From the IMG/VR virus record IMGVR_UViG_3300034062_001126, positions 1 through 35,716 of that record: a stretch of DNA of 35,716 bases, one strand, 5' to 3'. The stretch is from a virus. Position numbers and translations under genes: made by a program. A model generated the notes under the pieces. The model was not told the DNA's origin. It saw only the letters and a program-made list of their open reading frames with translations, and searched no databases. This document shows, piece after piece, positions 19,404-28,442 of the stretch. Position 1 is the first letter of the stretch. Each line of letters begins with the position of its first letter.

Positions 19404-20120
19404 ATGAACTACGCAACTCTGTTTGAGACGATCAAGGGGTATGTCGAGAATGACTTCCCCAATACACAGTACACGGATTCGTCTGGTACTTTGGTTGACT
19501 ACACGTCTAAAGAACAGATTGATACGTTTATACAACAGGCTGAGCAAAGGATATACAACAGCGTTCAGTTTCCGTCTATCCGTAAAAACGTAACAGGAAC
19601 TACTACTGCGAGTAACAAATATCTTTCGTCTCCAAGTGATTTTTTAGCTGTGTACTCTATGGCAGTTATTGATGGCAGTGGTAACTATGAGTACCTGCTA
19701 AACAAAGACGTTAACTTTATTCGTGCTGCTTACCCTAATCCGGCGTCTACTGGTATACCTAAGTACTACGCTTTGTTTGGTCCAACTACCACCAACGACA
19801 ATCCACCTGTAATTACAAACGAATTGACGTTTATTCTTGGGCCGACTCCAGATGATGCGTATTCAGTAGAGCTTCATTATTACTACTACCCGGAGTCAAT
19901 TGTTACGGCAAACACTACATGGCTTGGCGACAATTTTGATTCTGCGCTTCTTTACGGCGCGTTGATTGAGGCGTACACCTACATGAAGGGTGAGCCTGAC
20001 GTTATTGCTGGGTATAACAAACGGTATGAAGAAGCGATGATTCTGGCTAAACGTCTTGGTGATGGTATGGAGCGTCGTGACGCATACCGTTCTGGGCAGG
20101 TAAGGTTGTCGGTGAACTAA
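19404..20120 (+). CDS. Adaptor protein (phage SU10-like), 238 aa
   Basis: The protein opens MNYATLFETIKGYVENDFPN and has YTSKEQIDTFIQQAEQRIYN, then SVQFPSIRKNVTGTTTASNK with YLSSPSDFLAVYSMAVIDGS, the layout of SU10-type adaptors that sit between portal and nozzle in short-tailed phages. The C-terminal half has a beta strand-rich part (ELTFILGPTPDDAYSVELHY) and a final helix (GYNKRYEEAMILAKRLGDGM). It is placed well for a second head-tail connector ring. The match is by pattern memory; no structure comparison was run. Confidence 0.75.
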   Translation: MNYATLFETIKGYVENDFPNTQYTDSSGTLVDYTSKEQIDTFIQQAEQRIYNSVQFPSIRKNVTGTTTASNKYLSSPSDFLAVYSMAVIDGSGNYEYLLNKDVNFIRAAYPNPASTGIPKYYALFGPTTTNDNPPVITNELTFILGPTPDDAYSVELHYYYYPESIVTANTTWLGDNFDSALLYGALIEAYTYMKGEPDVIAGYNKRYEEAMILAKRLGDGMERRDAYRSGQVRLSVN

Positions 20121-20531
20121 ATGGCTTTTACTGGCAACTACACTTGCAATTCTTTTAAAAACGGCCTTTTAGAAGGTGCGTTTAACTTTGACTCGGGCAC
20201 GTTTTACATAGCTCTTTATACAAACAATGCGACACTAAACGCAGATACGACTGCGTACACCACTACAGGTGAAGTTGTTGCTTCTGGTTATACGGCTGGC
20301 GGAGAGGTACTTACGCCAACACAAAGTATTTCAAACGGTACAGCCTTTGTGTCGTTTGCAACAGTGTCGTGGTCTGGGGCTTTTACCGCAAGGGGCGCGC
20401 TAATTTATAAAGCTGGAGCTAATGGGGCGATTTGTGTACTAGATTTTGGCTCAGATAAAACGTCTACCAACACGTTTGCTATCACGTTCCCGACAGCATC
20501 TAGCACAGATGCTTTAATTAGAATTTCTTAA
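20121..20531 (+). CDS. Beta-sandwich virion protein, 136 aa
   Basis: The protein opens MAFTGNYTCNSFKNGLLEGA followed by FYIALYTNNATLNADTTAYT and the strand-rich rest (GTAFVSFATVSWSGAFTARG). I recognise this opening, N-x-F-K-x-x-L-L-x-G-x-x-x-F then the FYIALYT strand, from small tail-fibre or tip proteins of many phages. It starts directly after the adaptor stop. The next gene encodes a protein of similar strand pattern (WYLGLVSGSAPSNFAAGDTL), so the two may be related by descent and assemble together. Confidence 0.75.
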   Translation: MAFTGNYTCNSFKNGLLEGAFNFDSGTFYIALYTNNATLNADTTAYTTTGEVVASGYTAGGEVLTPTQSISNGTAFVSFATVSWSGAFTARGALIYKAGANGAICVLDFGSDKTSTNTFAITFPTASSTDALIRIS

Positions 20532-20541
20532 GGAGTTTAAG

Positions 20542-21108
20542 ATGAAAGACGCAGCGCAATTTACTGAGCGCGTAGCTGCAACCAAAGAAACAACGAGCAG
20601 CCACTGCGAAAAACTTGTTGGTGGCGGTATTTTTACTGTTTCTTGTTATGACAAAGACGGTAACCTAAAGTGGGAAGACAAAGCTAAGAACCTTGTAGTC
20701 AACCAAGGCTTGCAAGACATGAACACTAAATATTTTAGTGGCTCTACTTATACCGCTGCCTGGTATCTTGGGCTTGTCTCTGGGTCTGCGCCGTCAAACT
20801 TTGCCGCTGGAGATACGTTGGCTTCTAAGTCATGGACGGAGTTTACTAGCTATACGGGAAATCGTAAGGCGGTTACATTTGGTACTGCTACAACTGCTGA
20901 CCCGTCAGTAATAAATAACTCTTTGTCACAGGCGCAGTTCAGCATAAACTCTTCGGGTACTGTAGCTGGCGCGTTTTTAGCTAGTGTAGACACCGGCACA
21001 TCGGGCATTTTATTTTCCGAGGCTGACTTTGAGTCTCCTGGTGATCGAGCGGTCGTAAACGGTGACACGCTTAACGTGACTTACGAATTTAGTCTTGGCG
21101 ACGCTTAA
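20542..21108 (+). CDS. Related virion protein, 188 aa
   Basis: The protein has an N-terminal segment (MKDAAQFTERVAATKETTSS), a conserved-looking GGGIFTVSCYDKDGNLKWED beta stretch, LVVNQGLQDMNTKYFSGSTY, then a beta domain with AAWYLGLVSGSAPSNF and TSYTGNRKAVTFGTATT that echoes the previous protein. Similar phage proteins are usually annotated as structural and of unknown role. AAGGAG precedes the start. A virion surface or fibre-base role is inferred. Confidence 0.75.
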   Translation: MKDAAQFTERVAATKETTSSHCEKLVGGGIFTVSCYDKDGNLKWEDKAKNLVVNQGLQDMNTKYFSGSTYTAAWYLGLVSGSAPSNFAAGDTLASKSWTEFTSYTGNRKAVTFGTATTADPSVINNSLSQAQFSINSSGTVAGAFLASVDTGTSGILFSEADFESPGDRAVVNGDTLNVTYEFSLGDA

Positions 21109-21120
21109 AAGGGGGTAAAA

Positions 21121-21300
21121 ATGGCTACTATGTTTAAAAAAGGCGATGTAGTAAAGCTAAAAGCCGTTGTGCCCCAAGGCCCGGTTCTTGCGTTACGTAT
21201 GAGTGAAGATGGTGTTGTGTCTTACCTCATAGAGTGGGTTGATGCTAGTAACGTCACGCAGAGCCGTTGGTTTACTGAAGACGAACTTACGGCGGGGTAG
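21121..21300 (+). CDS. Small YodC/DUF2158-like protein, 59 aa
   Basis: The sequence MATMFKKGDVVKLKAVVPQG, then PVLALRMSEDGVVSYLIEWV and SRWFTEDELTAG, has the FKKGDVVKLK opening and closing W-F-x-E-x-x-L that recall the small SH3-like YodC/DUF2158 family. The function of that family is not known. An AGGGGG ribosome site lies upstream, and the stop is 3 nt from the start of the next gene. It appears in structural clusters of environmental phages, which suggests a virion or assembly role. Confidence 0.7.
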   Translation: MATMFKKGDVVKLKAVVPQGPVLALRMSEDGVVSYLIEWVDASNVTQSRWFTEDELTAG

Positions 21301-21303
21301 TAC

Positions 21304-22218
21304 GTGCCTGATGTCAGCGGCTGGGGTTCTGGCGGCTGGGGAGAAGCGGCTTGGGGGTATTCTTTTTATACTAGAGATGTAAAAGATGCCGCTGAAGGCG
21401 CAGATACTAACAGCGCTTTTTTAGTATTTGATAGATCGGTTTTAGAAGCCGCTCTTGGTTCAGACACGGTAGAAGCTACCAATACATTTGGTGCTGACGT
21501 TCAAGAGGCTGCTACAGGTAGTGATACAACTAGTGCTATTGCCGTATTCGGTTCAAGGGTAGATGAAGTTGTTGACGCAGCAGATACTACTTCTGGTTCT
21601 CAACAATATAGCGCCGCAGCATTAGACGCAGTAGAAACAAACGACACCATTTCCGCTAATGCAGATTTTAATAGCTCTGTTACGGAAAACGCGGAAGTTG
21701 CAGATAAAGCTACCGGTGGCCTCGTGCTTTCATCCTCATTGCTAGAAGAAGCTGAAGCTACGACACTTACAAGCGTTAGCATAGAATCTAGTGCAGTTAC
21801 ATTAGAGTTAGCAGAAGCAAGTAGTACAAATTCAGCACTTGCTATCTTTAATGTAACTACATTACAAAATGCCGCAGCACAAGACTCAACATCGACTCAA
21901 GCAGTTATATCTGTAAGTGTTTCAGAAGTAGCCTCTGGCCTTAGTGAAGTTTTTGGCTCAGCTTCTTTTGTAGCAGTAGCTAAATCAACTTTGACTGCGT
22001 CAGATAGTGTTTTTGCTAGATATTTATGGGAACCAATCAATACTTATGAAGTACCTGATTGGGGGAATATAAACTCGTATGAGGCAGTTGACTGGACTAA
22101 CATAGAAGCAAATAATTCAGTTAGTTGGGGTAATGTAAACACGTATGAACCCCTTGATTGGACAGCAATAAACACTTATGAGGCGGAGTCTTGGCAACCC
22201 GTTGTTACGAAAGATTAG
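21304..22218 (+). CDS. Periodic-repeat fibre-like protein, 304 aa
   Basis: The start is GTG with a GGCGGGG site. After a WG-rich head (SGWGSGGWGEAAWGYSF, to residue 24) come 11 consecutive 20-residue repeats (25-244) of the form D-V-x-E-A-A-x-G-x-D-T-T-S-A-x-x-x-F, degrading towards the end, and then 5 repeats of 11 residues (245-299) of the form I-N-T-Y-E-x-x-D-W-x-N. Exact periodicity without insertions suggests a solenoid or shaft, such as a fibre stem. A similar WG-rich segment is found in the nozzle-like protein (28907-30883), which might mean that the two share a contact. No family is recognised. Confidence 0.75.
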   Translation: MPDVSGWGSGGWGEAAWGYSFYTRDVKDAAEGADTNSAFLVFDRSVLEAALGSDTVEATNTFGADVQEAATGSDTTSAIAVFGSRVDEVVDAADTTSGSQQYSAAALDAVETNDTISANADFNSSVTENAEVADKATGGLVLSSSLLEEAEATTLTSVSIESSAVTLELAEASSTNSALAIFNVTTLQNAAAQDSTSTQAVISVSVSEVASGLSEVFGSASFVAVAKSTLTASDSVFARYLWEPINTYEVPDWGNINSYEAVDWTNIEANNSVSWGNVNTYEPLDWTAINTYEAESWQPVVTKD

Positions 22219-22227
22219 GAGCTTTAA

Positions 22228-23388
22228 ATGGCAAGTACGTATTCAAGCTTAAAAATTGAGCTTATAGGCACCGGCGAACAAGCTGGTACGTGGGGCAACA
22301 CAACCAACACTAACTTAGGTACTGCTATTGAAGAGGCCATAGTTGAGTCGGCTGATGTAGCATTTTCTAGTGCGGATGTGACCCTAACGCTTACAGATAC
22401 GAACGCTACGCAAACTGCACGGCATCTAAGGCTAAACCTCACAGGCACGTCTGGCGGTGCGCGTAATCTTATTCTTGGTTCTGGATGCCAAATTGAAAAG
22501 CCTTACCTAATCAACAACGGTTTAGCCGACACGGTTACCGTCAAAAATACGTCAGGTACTGGTATCGCAGTACCTTCTGGTAAGACTATGTGGGTCTACA
22601 ACGATGGGACAAACGTCGTTGACGCAGTAACGCACCTATCCTCGCTAAGCTTGAGCACTGCACTTCCAATTACTTCTGGTGGTACAGGTAGTACTTCTAC
22701 AACATTTGTTGACCTTACAACTAATGTTACTGGCGATCTTCCATTTTCTAACCTTACCCAAGGTTCAGCCCTTTCAGTTCTCGGTGTTACAGGTAACGCA
22801 ACCGCAGATGTAGCGAGTATTGCTGCCGGTACCGACAATCAAGTTCTTCGCAGGTCTGGTACGGATTTAGCGTTTGGTGCAGTCAATTTGGCCTCGTCTG
22901 ACGCTATAACGGGCGCTCTTCCTGTAGCTAATGGGGGTACTGGCAACGCATTTTTTACGGTTAGTGGTCCTGCTTCGTCAGCAAAAACTTATACGTTTCC
23001 CAATGAGAACATGACGGTAGCAGGCTTGAGTCAGACTCAAACCTTCACTAATAAACGAGTCACGCCGAGAATTGGTACTGTAGCTGATGCCGCTACAATT
23101 ACTCCAACTGGCGATGATAGCGATCAATATAACGTCACCGCTTTAGCTCAAGCCGCAACTATTGCCGCCCCGTCTGGTACTCCCACTAATGGGCAAAGGC
23201 TAGTTTTGCGTATCAAAGATAACGGTACGGGTAGGGTGCTTACCTGGACGACTTCTTCAGGGGCTTATAGGGCAATTGGTACGACTCTACCCATAACTAC
23301 TATAGCTAATAAAACGGTTTACGTCGGATGTATTTACAACGAAGCAGATACTTTCTGGGACGTTGTTGCGGTTGCACAACAAGCATAA
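22228..23388 (+). CDS. Tail-fibre-like protein with GGTG motifs, 386 aa
   Basis: The N-terminus MASTYSSLKIELIGTGEQAG plus TWGNTTNTNLGTAIEEAI is the familiar head of podovirus and myovirus tail-fibre proteins. The middle is beta-rich and contains two fibre-type motifs, LPITSGGTGST (GGTG at 151-154) and LPVANGGTGNA (236-239), common in fibres that trimerise. The C-terminal part (AQAATIAAPSGTPTNGQRLV) forms another beta domain ending in a conserved-looking GCIYNEADTFWDVVAVAQQ, a motif I know from phage structural proteins. Its role is host attachment. AGGAG precedes the start. Confidence 0.8.
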   Translation: MASTYSSLKIELIGTGEQAGTWGNTTNTNLGTAIEEAIVESADVAFSSADVTLTLTDTNATQTARHLRLNLTGTSGGARNLILGSGCQIEKPYLINNGLADTVTVKNTSGTGIAVPSGKTMWVYNDGTNVVDAVTHLSSLSLSTALPITSGGTGSTSTTFVDLTTNVTGDLPFSNLTQGSALSVLGVTGNATADVASIAAGTDNQVLRRSGTDLAFGAVNLASSDAITGALPVANGGTGNAFFTVSGPASSAKTYTFPNENMTVAGLSQTQTFTNKRVTPRIGTVADAATITPTGDDSDQYNVTALAQAATIAAPSGTPTNGQRLVLRIKDNGTGRVLTWTTSSGAYRAIGTTLPITTIANKTVYVGCIYNEADTFWDVVAVAQQA

Positions 23389-23399
23389 AGGAGAAAAAA

Positions 23400-23627
23400 A
23401 TGGCGCAAGAGATGATTAAGATTGATTTTCGTATTGATAACGGTACCCATAGTTTTTCTGATGCCCTGCATCTACCCGTTAATCACACCTACACGGATCA
23501 AGAAATTGAAGATATGAAGCAAGCTCGGTTCAATAATTGGGTGACAATTATTACTACACCTCCGGTAGAGGTTATTGAAGAGCCAAACCCAGATGTTGTG
23601 GATGTGGTCGATACTTCTGGGCAGTAA
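23400..23627 (+). CDS. Small protein between two fibre genes, 75 aa
   Basis: The start follows AAGGAGAAAAAA. The protein reads MAQEMIKIDFRIDNGTHSFS, DALHLPVNHTYTDQEIEDMK, then QARFNNWVTIITTPPVEVIE and an acidic tail. The TDQEIEDMKQARFNNWV helix is one I recall in short phage genes beside fibre genes. Such proteins can be fibre chaperones, but there is no direct evidence here. A stop and a short gap precede the giant fibre gene. Confidence 0.7.
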   Translation: MAQEMIKIDFRIDNGTHSFSDALHLPVNHTYTDQEIEDMKQARFNNWVTIITTPPVEVIEEPNPDVVDVVDTSGQ

Positions 23628-23642
23628 TTAAAGGGGTTTGAG

Positions 23643-26600
23643 ATGGCAGATAGATATTGGGTAGGTGGCACCGCTAACTGGGATGGAACGGCTGGTACAA
23701 AATGGGCTTTGACTTCTGGCGGGGCTGGTGGGCAGGCGGTACCAACAGCATCCGATGATGTTTATTTTGACGCCGCTTCTGGCGCAAATACTGTTACGGT
23801 AAGCGGTTCAAGGCCATGTCTTTCTTTTAATGCTACTGGATTTACAGGCACTCTTGCTGGAACTTCAACGCCCAATCTTCAGGTTCATGGGAACCTTACA
23901 CTAGGTTCTGGTATGACTGTAGCGGGTACGCTTACTACAGTTACGTTTTTAGGTGTCGGTAGCTTTACTATTACAACAAACGGTATATCACTTGTTAACG
24001 TAACCTTTAACAACGCTGGCGATACGTGGACATTACAAGATAATTTAACCGCTACCGGTACGGTTACCCTTACGGCAGGGACTCTTGCGTTAAGTTCATA
24101 CACGTTGGCGTGTAATGCGTTTGTTATGACTAGTACTAGCGTAAAAACTTTAGACTTTGGTACCGGTAAAATTAGTCTTAACGGCACAACAACAGGTACT
24201 GTATGGAACTCAGCAAGTAATACAAATACTACTTTGTCTGGAACAGTATTAATTGAAATTACTGCGCCAGGTTCAGGAGTTACTAAAACTATAAGCTCGG
24301 GAACTACAACAATATCCCCTAGCCTTAATTTTTCCGTTGTATCTGGTAGTACAGGGGGTACGATAACATTTGTAGCTTCGATGCAGATTGGTGACTTAAC
24401 TTTAGGTAATTTTAGCTACACAGTAAGCAATATCGCCATATCAATATATGGCAGTTTAAATGTAGGTGGTACAAATGTCACGTTAACCGCTGGTACGAAT
24501 GCTTGGACTTTTGCTGCTGCTTCTGGAACAGAAACACTTACATCTAATGGAGCTACGCTAGATTTTCCAATAACATTTAACGGGGCAAGCGGAACTTGGC
24601 AGCTTCAAGACGCTTTTACGGTAGCGAGTGGCAGAACCGTAACTTTTACTGATGGTGCTCTTGATCTTCAGTCGTATACGTTTACCACTGGTATTTTTTC
24701 GTCGTCAAACTCCAACACCAGATCTGTCGCCTTTGGCACTGGGAAGATTGTACTTACAGGTTCTGGAACAGTATGGAGTTGTGCTACAGCGACTAACTTT
24801 ACTACGACAGGCACAAACAAAACTGTCGAACCTGCGCTTGGCGCGGCTCAAACCATTACTCCTGGCACCCCAACAGAAACCGACGCTATTGATATTTCTG
24901 TACCTGCTACGGCAGGTAATTTCACACTTACGATTACAGGGTCTGATAACGTAAGAAATCTAACTTTTGCAAATGCTGTTTACACCGTAGCCAATACTGA
25001 AATAACAATATACGGTAGCCTTACAATTTTAGGCACATCTCCTACATTCACTGCTGGGACAAACACTTGGACTTTTTCTTCAGCAGCTACTACCCATCAA
25101 ATAACTACAAGCGGTAAGACACTAGATTTCCCAATTTCTGTCGCTGGTACAGCTCCTATTTTTCAGCTGCAAGATGCGTTAACAATGGGGCTTACCCGAA
25201 CTTTTGGTTTGGGTATCGGGACGCTTGATCTTCAGTCTTACACGTTTACTCTTGGTTTGTTTAGCTCATCAAACTCCAATACTAGGACCATTGCTTTTGG
25301 TACTGGAAAAATGGTTTTTAATGGAACGGTTACAGCCACATCGTGGACCACATCAACAGTAACCAATTTGACAATTACTGGTAGCAAAGTCTTAGAATCA
25401 ACGGCCCCCGCTTCTGGCACCAAGACGTTTACTTTTGGTTCAATTCCTGAAGCACAGACACTTAATTTAACAGTTATTACTGGGGGCGGTACGGGGACTA
25501 TAACTCCTAGTGGCAACATAAACAATTTAACTCTGCAAAACGCTAGTTATACGTTTGATACAGGAAACCTATCTGTATTTGGTAATTTATTGATAAATGG
25601 TACGTCACCAAGTTTTAGTTCAGCAAACACGTTGTCGATGGCGGCTACATCTGGTACTAAAACAATAACTACAAACGGATGTTCAATAGTTACCTTCATA
25701 ACAATTAATGGCGTTGGGGGTACATTTCAGCTAGAAGATGCTATTACGTTAGCCACTAACCGTACTTTTACATTCACTAATGGCACGTTAAACCTTCAGT
25801 CTTATACGTTAACCACCGGGGTTTTTACCTCAAACAGTACAAATTCTAGGACGCTTAATTTTGGTACTGGAAAAATATTAATTAGTGGTACGTCTACCAC
25901 TGCTTTTAATGGGACTAATTTTACTACTACTGGGAGTAAGTTAGTAGAGCGCACTGGAGCAGGCACCACAACTTTTGACACTACTTGGACCGAATCCAAT
26001 GCTTTGAACTTTAGTTTAGTTAGCGGTATTAGTGGTAATAACACTATAACGGGATATATAAACACTTTAAACGTAGGTAATTTCACGTTAAGTTTAGTCA
26101 ACATTAACATTAGTCTTTTTGGTAATCTGGTTTTAGGTGGTACAAATATTACTTGGTCTGTTTCAAATACCAACATAATATTTAGAGGGACTACCGGTAC
26201 TCAATTAATAACTACTAATGGGGTAACTATCCGCAATGGTATGACGTTTGAAGGTGGCGCAACGTATCAACTACAGGACGCGGTTACTTTAGCTGGCAGT
26301 GCTACTATTTTCCCCGCGTTGACTCTAAACGCTGGTACCTTAGATTTAAACGACTATACTTTTACAACAGTTAGATTTGCTACAAGTGGGACTACAGCAA
26401 GATCTATTGATTTTGGTACAGGTAAAATTGTACTGACTTGTAGTGATACTGCTCAAAGCGCCATGAATATGAGTGGTACTACTAACTACAGTGTGTCTGG
26501 TACTAATTTATTTGAGCTATCTTCTACTTATAACGCTAGAACTTTTCCTGGCGGAACCGCGAGTAACGCCCCAAATTTAAGTTTTCTTGCTAGTGCAATA

Positions 26601-27590
26601 GCTGCTGGTTTATCTGGAGAAGTTAATGACTTTACCGTTGCTGGCTCTGGTAATCAGATAACTAGCGAAGGGACGCTTACGGTTTACGGTGACTTTACAG
26701 TCAACGGAACTGGCCTTACATTCTTTTTAAGTTCAACCAGTAGATCATTAAACATAACATTTGCAGCGACATCAAGTACACAAACTATTACGACTAACGG
26801 CGCAAATATAGATGCAAATGTAACTTTTAATGGCGTTGGTGGAACTTGGATTTTTGCAGATAATTTTGAACAAACTCTTCAACTGTCTAAGGGAACTTTT
26901 GAAGATTTTGGGATAACTCTTACCAATGGGGCGCTGCAACTCAACGGTAACACTTTATTTATTAATTTTTTCCGGTCTAACAACACCAATACTAGAGGAT
27001 TAGACTTTACTGGCGGTGGTGATATAAGAATAATAAGTGATAACACGGTATACACAGGTACCAACCTGTTAGATATAAACTGCTCTAATTTAACTGTAAC
27101 TAATCCTGGTGTTGGTTTTATAACCGCCGATAACCAATCAAGTTCAACCCCCAAAGAGTTTCTGGTCGGTAAAGGTACTACTACAACTACTTTACCAACA
27201 ATAAGGAATGTAAGCTCTTCTGTAACTTTATACATAAACTCTGGTGGTGGCGTTAGACTATATAACTTAGCTGGCACACCAAGCGCCAATCAGTCTTATA
27301 CTTTTAACACCACTGCTAATGGTGTTTATTATTTTGATAATTTTGGAGTAACGCCAAACGTAGGCAGCACAGTAACTTTTAATACTAATACTGGTACGGG
27401 GCAATTTACTTTTTCACAAAGTGGCGGCGTAATAGATAACCAAAGGTTAAACATCACTAACTCAATAGCTACTGGTGGTGCTACTTGGTATGCTGGTTCA
27501 ACATCTACTGATGGTGGCAACAATTCAGGCTGGATTTTTTCCAATGCGCCTACAGATACCGGCAACGCAATGTTTTTAATGTTTATTTAG
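23643..27590 (+). CDS. Giant repeat-built fibre/adhesin, 1315 aa
   Basis: The head MADRYWVGGTANWDGTAGTK plus VPTASDDVYFDAASGANTVT is a domain I know from phage fibres and bacterial adhesins. Then six long repeats follow, marked by W-T/Q-L-Q-D at residues about 129, 319, 507, 695, 875 and 1069 (about 188 apart), each with the consensus LDLQSYTFTTG-x-FSSSNSN then FGTGKIVL. It ends with DGGNNSGWIFSNAPTDTGNA. The Gly/Thr/Asn-rich beta pattern predicts a long solenoid. It is AT-rich against the lysis genes that follow. Its likely role is a long fibre for host surface contact. Repeat copies at the DNA level could recombine. Confidence 0.8.
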   Translation: MADRYWVGGTANWDGTAGTKWALTSGGAGGQAVPTASDDVYFDAASGANTVTVSGSRPCLSFNATGFTGTLAGTSTPNLQVHGNLTLGSGMTVAGTLTTVTFLGVGSFTITTNGISLVNVTFNNAGDTWTLQDNLTATGTVTLTAGTLALSSYTLACNAFVMTSTSVKTLDFGTGKISLNGTTTGTVWNSASNTNTTLSGTVLIEITAPGSGVTKTISSGTTTISPSLNFSVVSGSTGGTITFVASMQIGDLTLGNFSYTVSNIAISIYGSLNVGGTNVTLTAGTNAWTFAAASGTETLTSNGATLDFPITFNGASGTWQLQDAFTVASGRTVTFTDGALDLQSYTFTTGIFSSSNSNTRSVAFGTGKIVLTGSGTVWSCATATNFTTTGTNKTVEPALGAAQTITPGTPTETDAIDISVPATAGNFTLTITGSDNVRNLTFANAVYTVANTEITIYGSLTILGTSPTFTAGTNTWTFSSAATTHQITTSGKTLDFPISVAGTAPIFQLQDALTMGLTRTFGLGIGTLDLQSYTFTLGLFSSSNSNTRTIAFGTGKMVFNGTVTATSWTTSTVTNLTITGSKVLESTAPASGTKTFTFGSIPEAQTLNLTVITGGGTGTITPSGNINNLTLQNASYTFDTGNLSVFGNLLINGTSPSFSSANTLSMAATSGTKTITTNGCSIVTFITINGVGGTFQLEDAITLATNRTFTFTNGTLNLQSYTLTTGVFTSNSTNSRTLNFGTGKILISGTSTTAFNGTNFTTTGSKLVERTGAGTTTFDTTWTESNALNFSLVSGISGNNTITGYINTLNVGNFTLSLVNINISLFGNLVLGGTNITWSVSNTNIIFRGTTGTQLITTNGVTIRNGMTFEGGATYQLQDAVTLAGSATIFPALTLNAGTLDLNDYTFTTVRFATSGTTARSIDFGTGKIVLTCSDTAQSAMNMSGTTNYSVSGTNLFELSSTYNARTFPGGTASNAPNLSFLASAIAAGLSGEVNDFTVAGSGNQITSEGTLTVYGDFTVNGTGLTFFLSSTSRSLNITFAATSSTQTITTNGANIDANVTFNGVGGTWIFADNFEQTLQLSKGTFEDFGITLTNGALQLNGNTLFINFFRSNNTNTRGLDFTGGGDIRIISDNTVYTGTNLLDINCSNLTVTNPGVGFITADNQSSSTPKEFLVGKGTTTTTLPTIRNVSSSVTLYINSGGGVRLYNLAGTPSANQSYTFNTTANGVYYFDNFGVTPNVGSTVTFNTNTGTGQFTFSQSGGVIDNQRLNITNSIATGGATWYAGSTSTDGGNNSGWIFSNAPTDTGNAMFLMFI

Positions 27591-27597
27591 GTGAACT

Positions 27598-28011
27598 ATG
27601 GAAAACGAACTTAAAACTTTAATGGTGCAAGCCAAGATTGAACTAGCCAAAATGGAGGCTCAGTCTCCTGCTAAAGACGTAGCCGGTAAGGCTATTGGTA
27701 AACACGGCCTTCCTTACATCACTGCCATAGTAGTCATCGGCGTGGTGGCTAGTATCTTCCTAGAGGAAAGCAAGATGGCAGCGGTCATGGGGCTACTCGG
27801 TGCTTCTCTGACGGCACTAATCTCAATGCTCAACGGCATCGCCGGAACGGCACCTAAACAAGAGCGGCCTGAGTTTGAAGTAATCAAGACCCTGATCGAC
27901 CGGCTGGATAGGATTGCTGATAAGGCCGAGCCTATGGCGGTTACTGTTGATGGTGATCGGGTCACGGTTCGCAAGGGTGACGACATAGTTACTACAGGAA
28001 AGGAAAAGTAA
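27598..28011 (+). CDS. Lysis-cassette membrane protein, 137 aa
   Basis: The protein has an N-terminal helix (MENELKTLMVQAKIELAKME), two hydrophobic segments (about 38-55 GLPYITAIVVIGVVASIF and 60-82 MAAVMGLLGASLTALISMLN) and a charged C-terminal tail. Its stop overlaps the start of the 3TM-type holin gene (TAATG). The arrangement, membrane protein then holin then endolysin, suggests a second holin, an antiholin or a pinholin-like partner. Sequence alone cannot decide between them. GC content rises sharply here against the preceding fibre gene. Confidence 0.7.
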   Translation: MENELKTLMVQAKIELAKMEAQSPAKDVAGKAIGKHGLPYITAIVVIGVVASIFLEESKMAAVMGLLGASLTALISMLNGIAGTAPKQERPEFEVIKTLIDRLDRIADKAEPMAVTVDGDRVTVRKGDDIVTTGKEK

Positions 28012-28442
28012 TGCTGCCTCTTGCTGCCATCCTATCAATCGGGGAAAAGGTACTAGATAAGGTACTACCTGACCCCAACGCTAAGGCAGAAGCCCAGGCC
28101 AAACTCATGGAGCTTGCCCAAAAGGGTGAGTTAGCGCAATTAGACTTCCAGGCAAAAGAAATGGACTCGGCCCGTGACCGTGAGGTGCAGATTGCCACCA
28201 GCGAATTTGCGCCGATGCTCAATAAGATCGTCACGCCGATTCTTGCCCTGGGTACGGTGGCGCTGACCTTCATGCTCTACGCCGTGATCATTTTTGTGGA
28301 TGTTGACGAGCAGTCTAAAGACATCTTGATCTACGTGCTCGGTGCACTGACCTCTGCCGTGACAATGGTTCTCGGGTACTACTTCGGCAGTTCTGCGGGT
28401 AGCAAGGAAAAAGACCAGAAGATCAAGGATCTAATGAAATGA
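28011..28442 (+). CDS. 3TM-type holin (GTA holin-like), 143 aa
   Basis: The protein starts MLPLAAILSIGEKVLDKVLP, continues with a charged helix (DPNAKAEAQAKLMELAQKGE), then two clear membrane segments (about 74-96 VTPILALGTVALTFMLYAVI and 105-126 LIYVLGALTSAVTMVLGYYF) and ends in a Lys-rich tail, the usual plan of the phage/gene-transfer-agent 3TM holin family, where the first N-terminal helix is the third segment. It makes holes in the inner membrane at the programmed time. It overlaps the endolysin start by 4 nt (ATGA). Confidence 0.85.
   Translation: MLPLAAILSIGEKVLDKVLPDPNAKAEAQAKLMELAQKGELAQLDFQAKEMDSARDREVQIATSEFAPMLNKIVTPILALGTVALTFMLYAVIIFVDVDEQSKDILIYVLGALTSAVTMVLGYYFGSSAGSKEKDQKIKDLMK

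Noticed and set aside
25238-27565. Long minus-strand frames opposite the giant fibre
   Set aside because: Shadow frames from Thr/Gly-rich repeat codons; no ribosome sites and all lie in the repeat gene.
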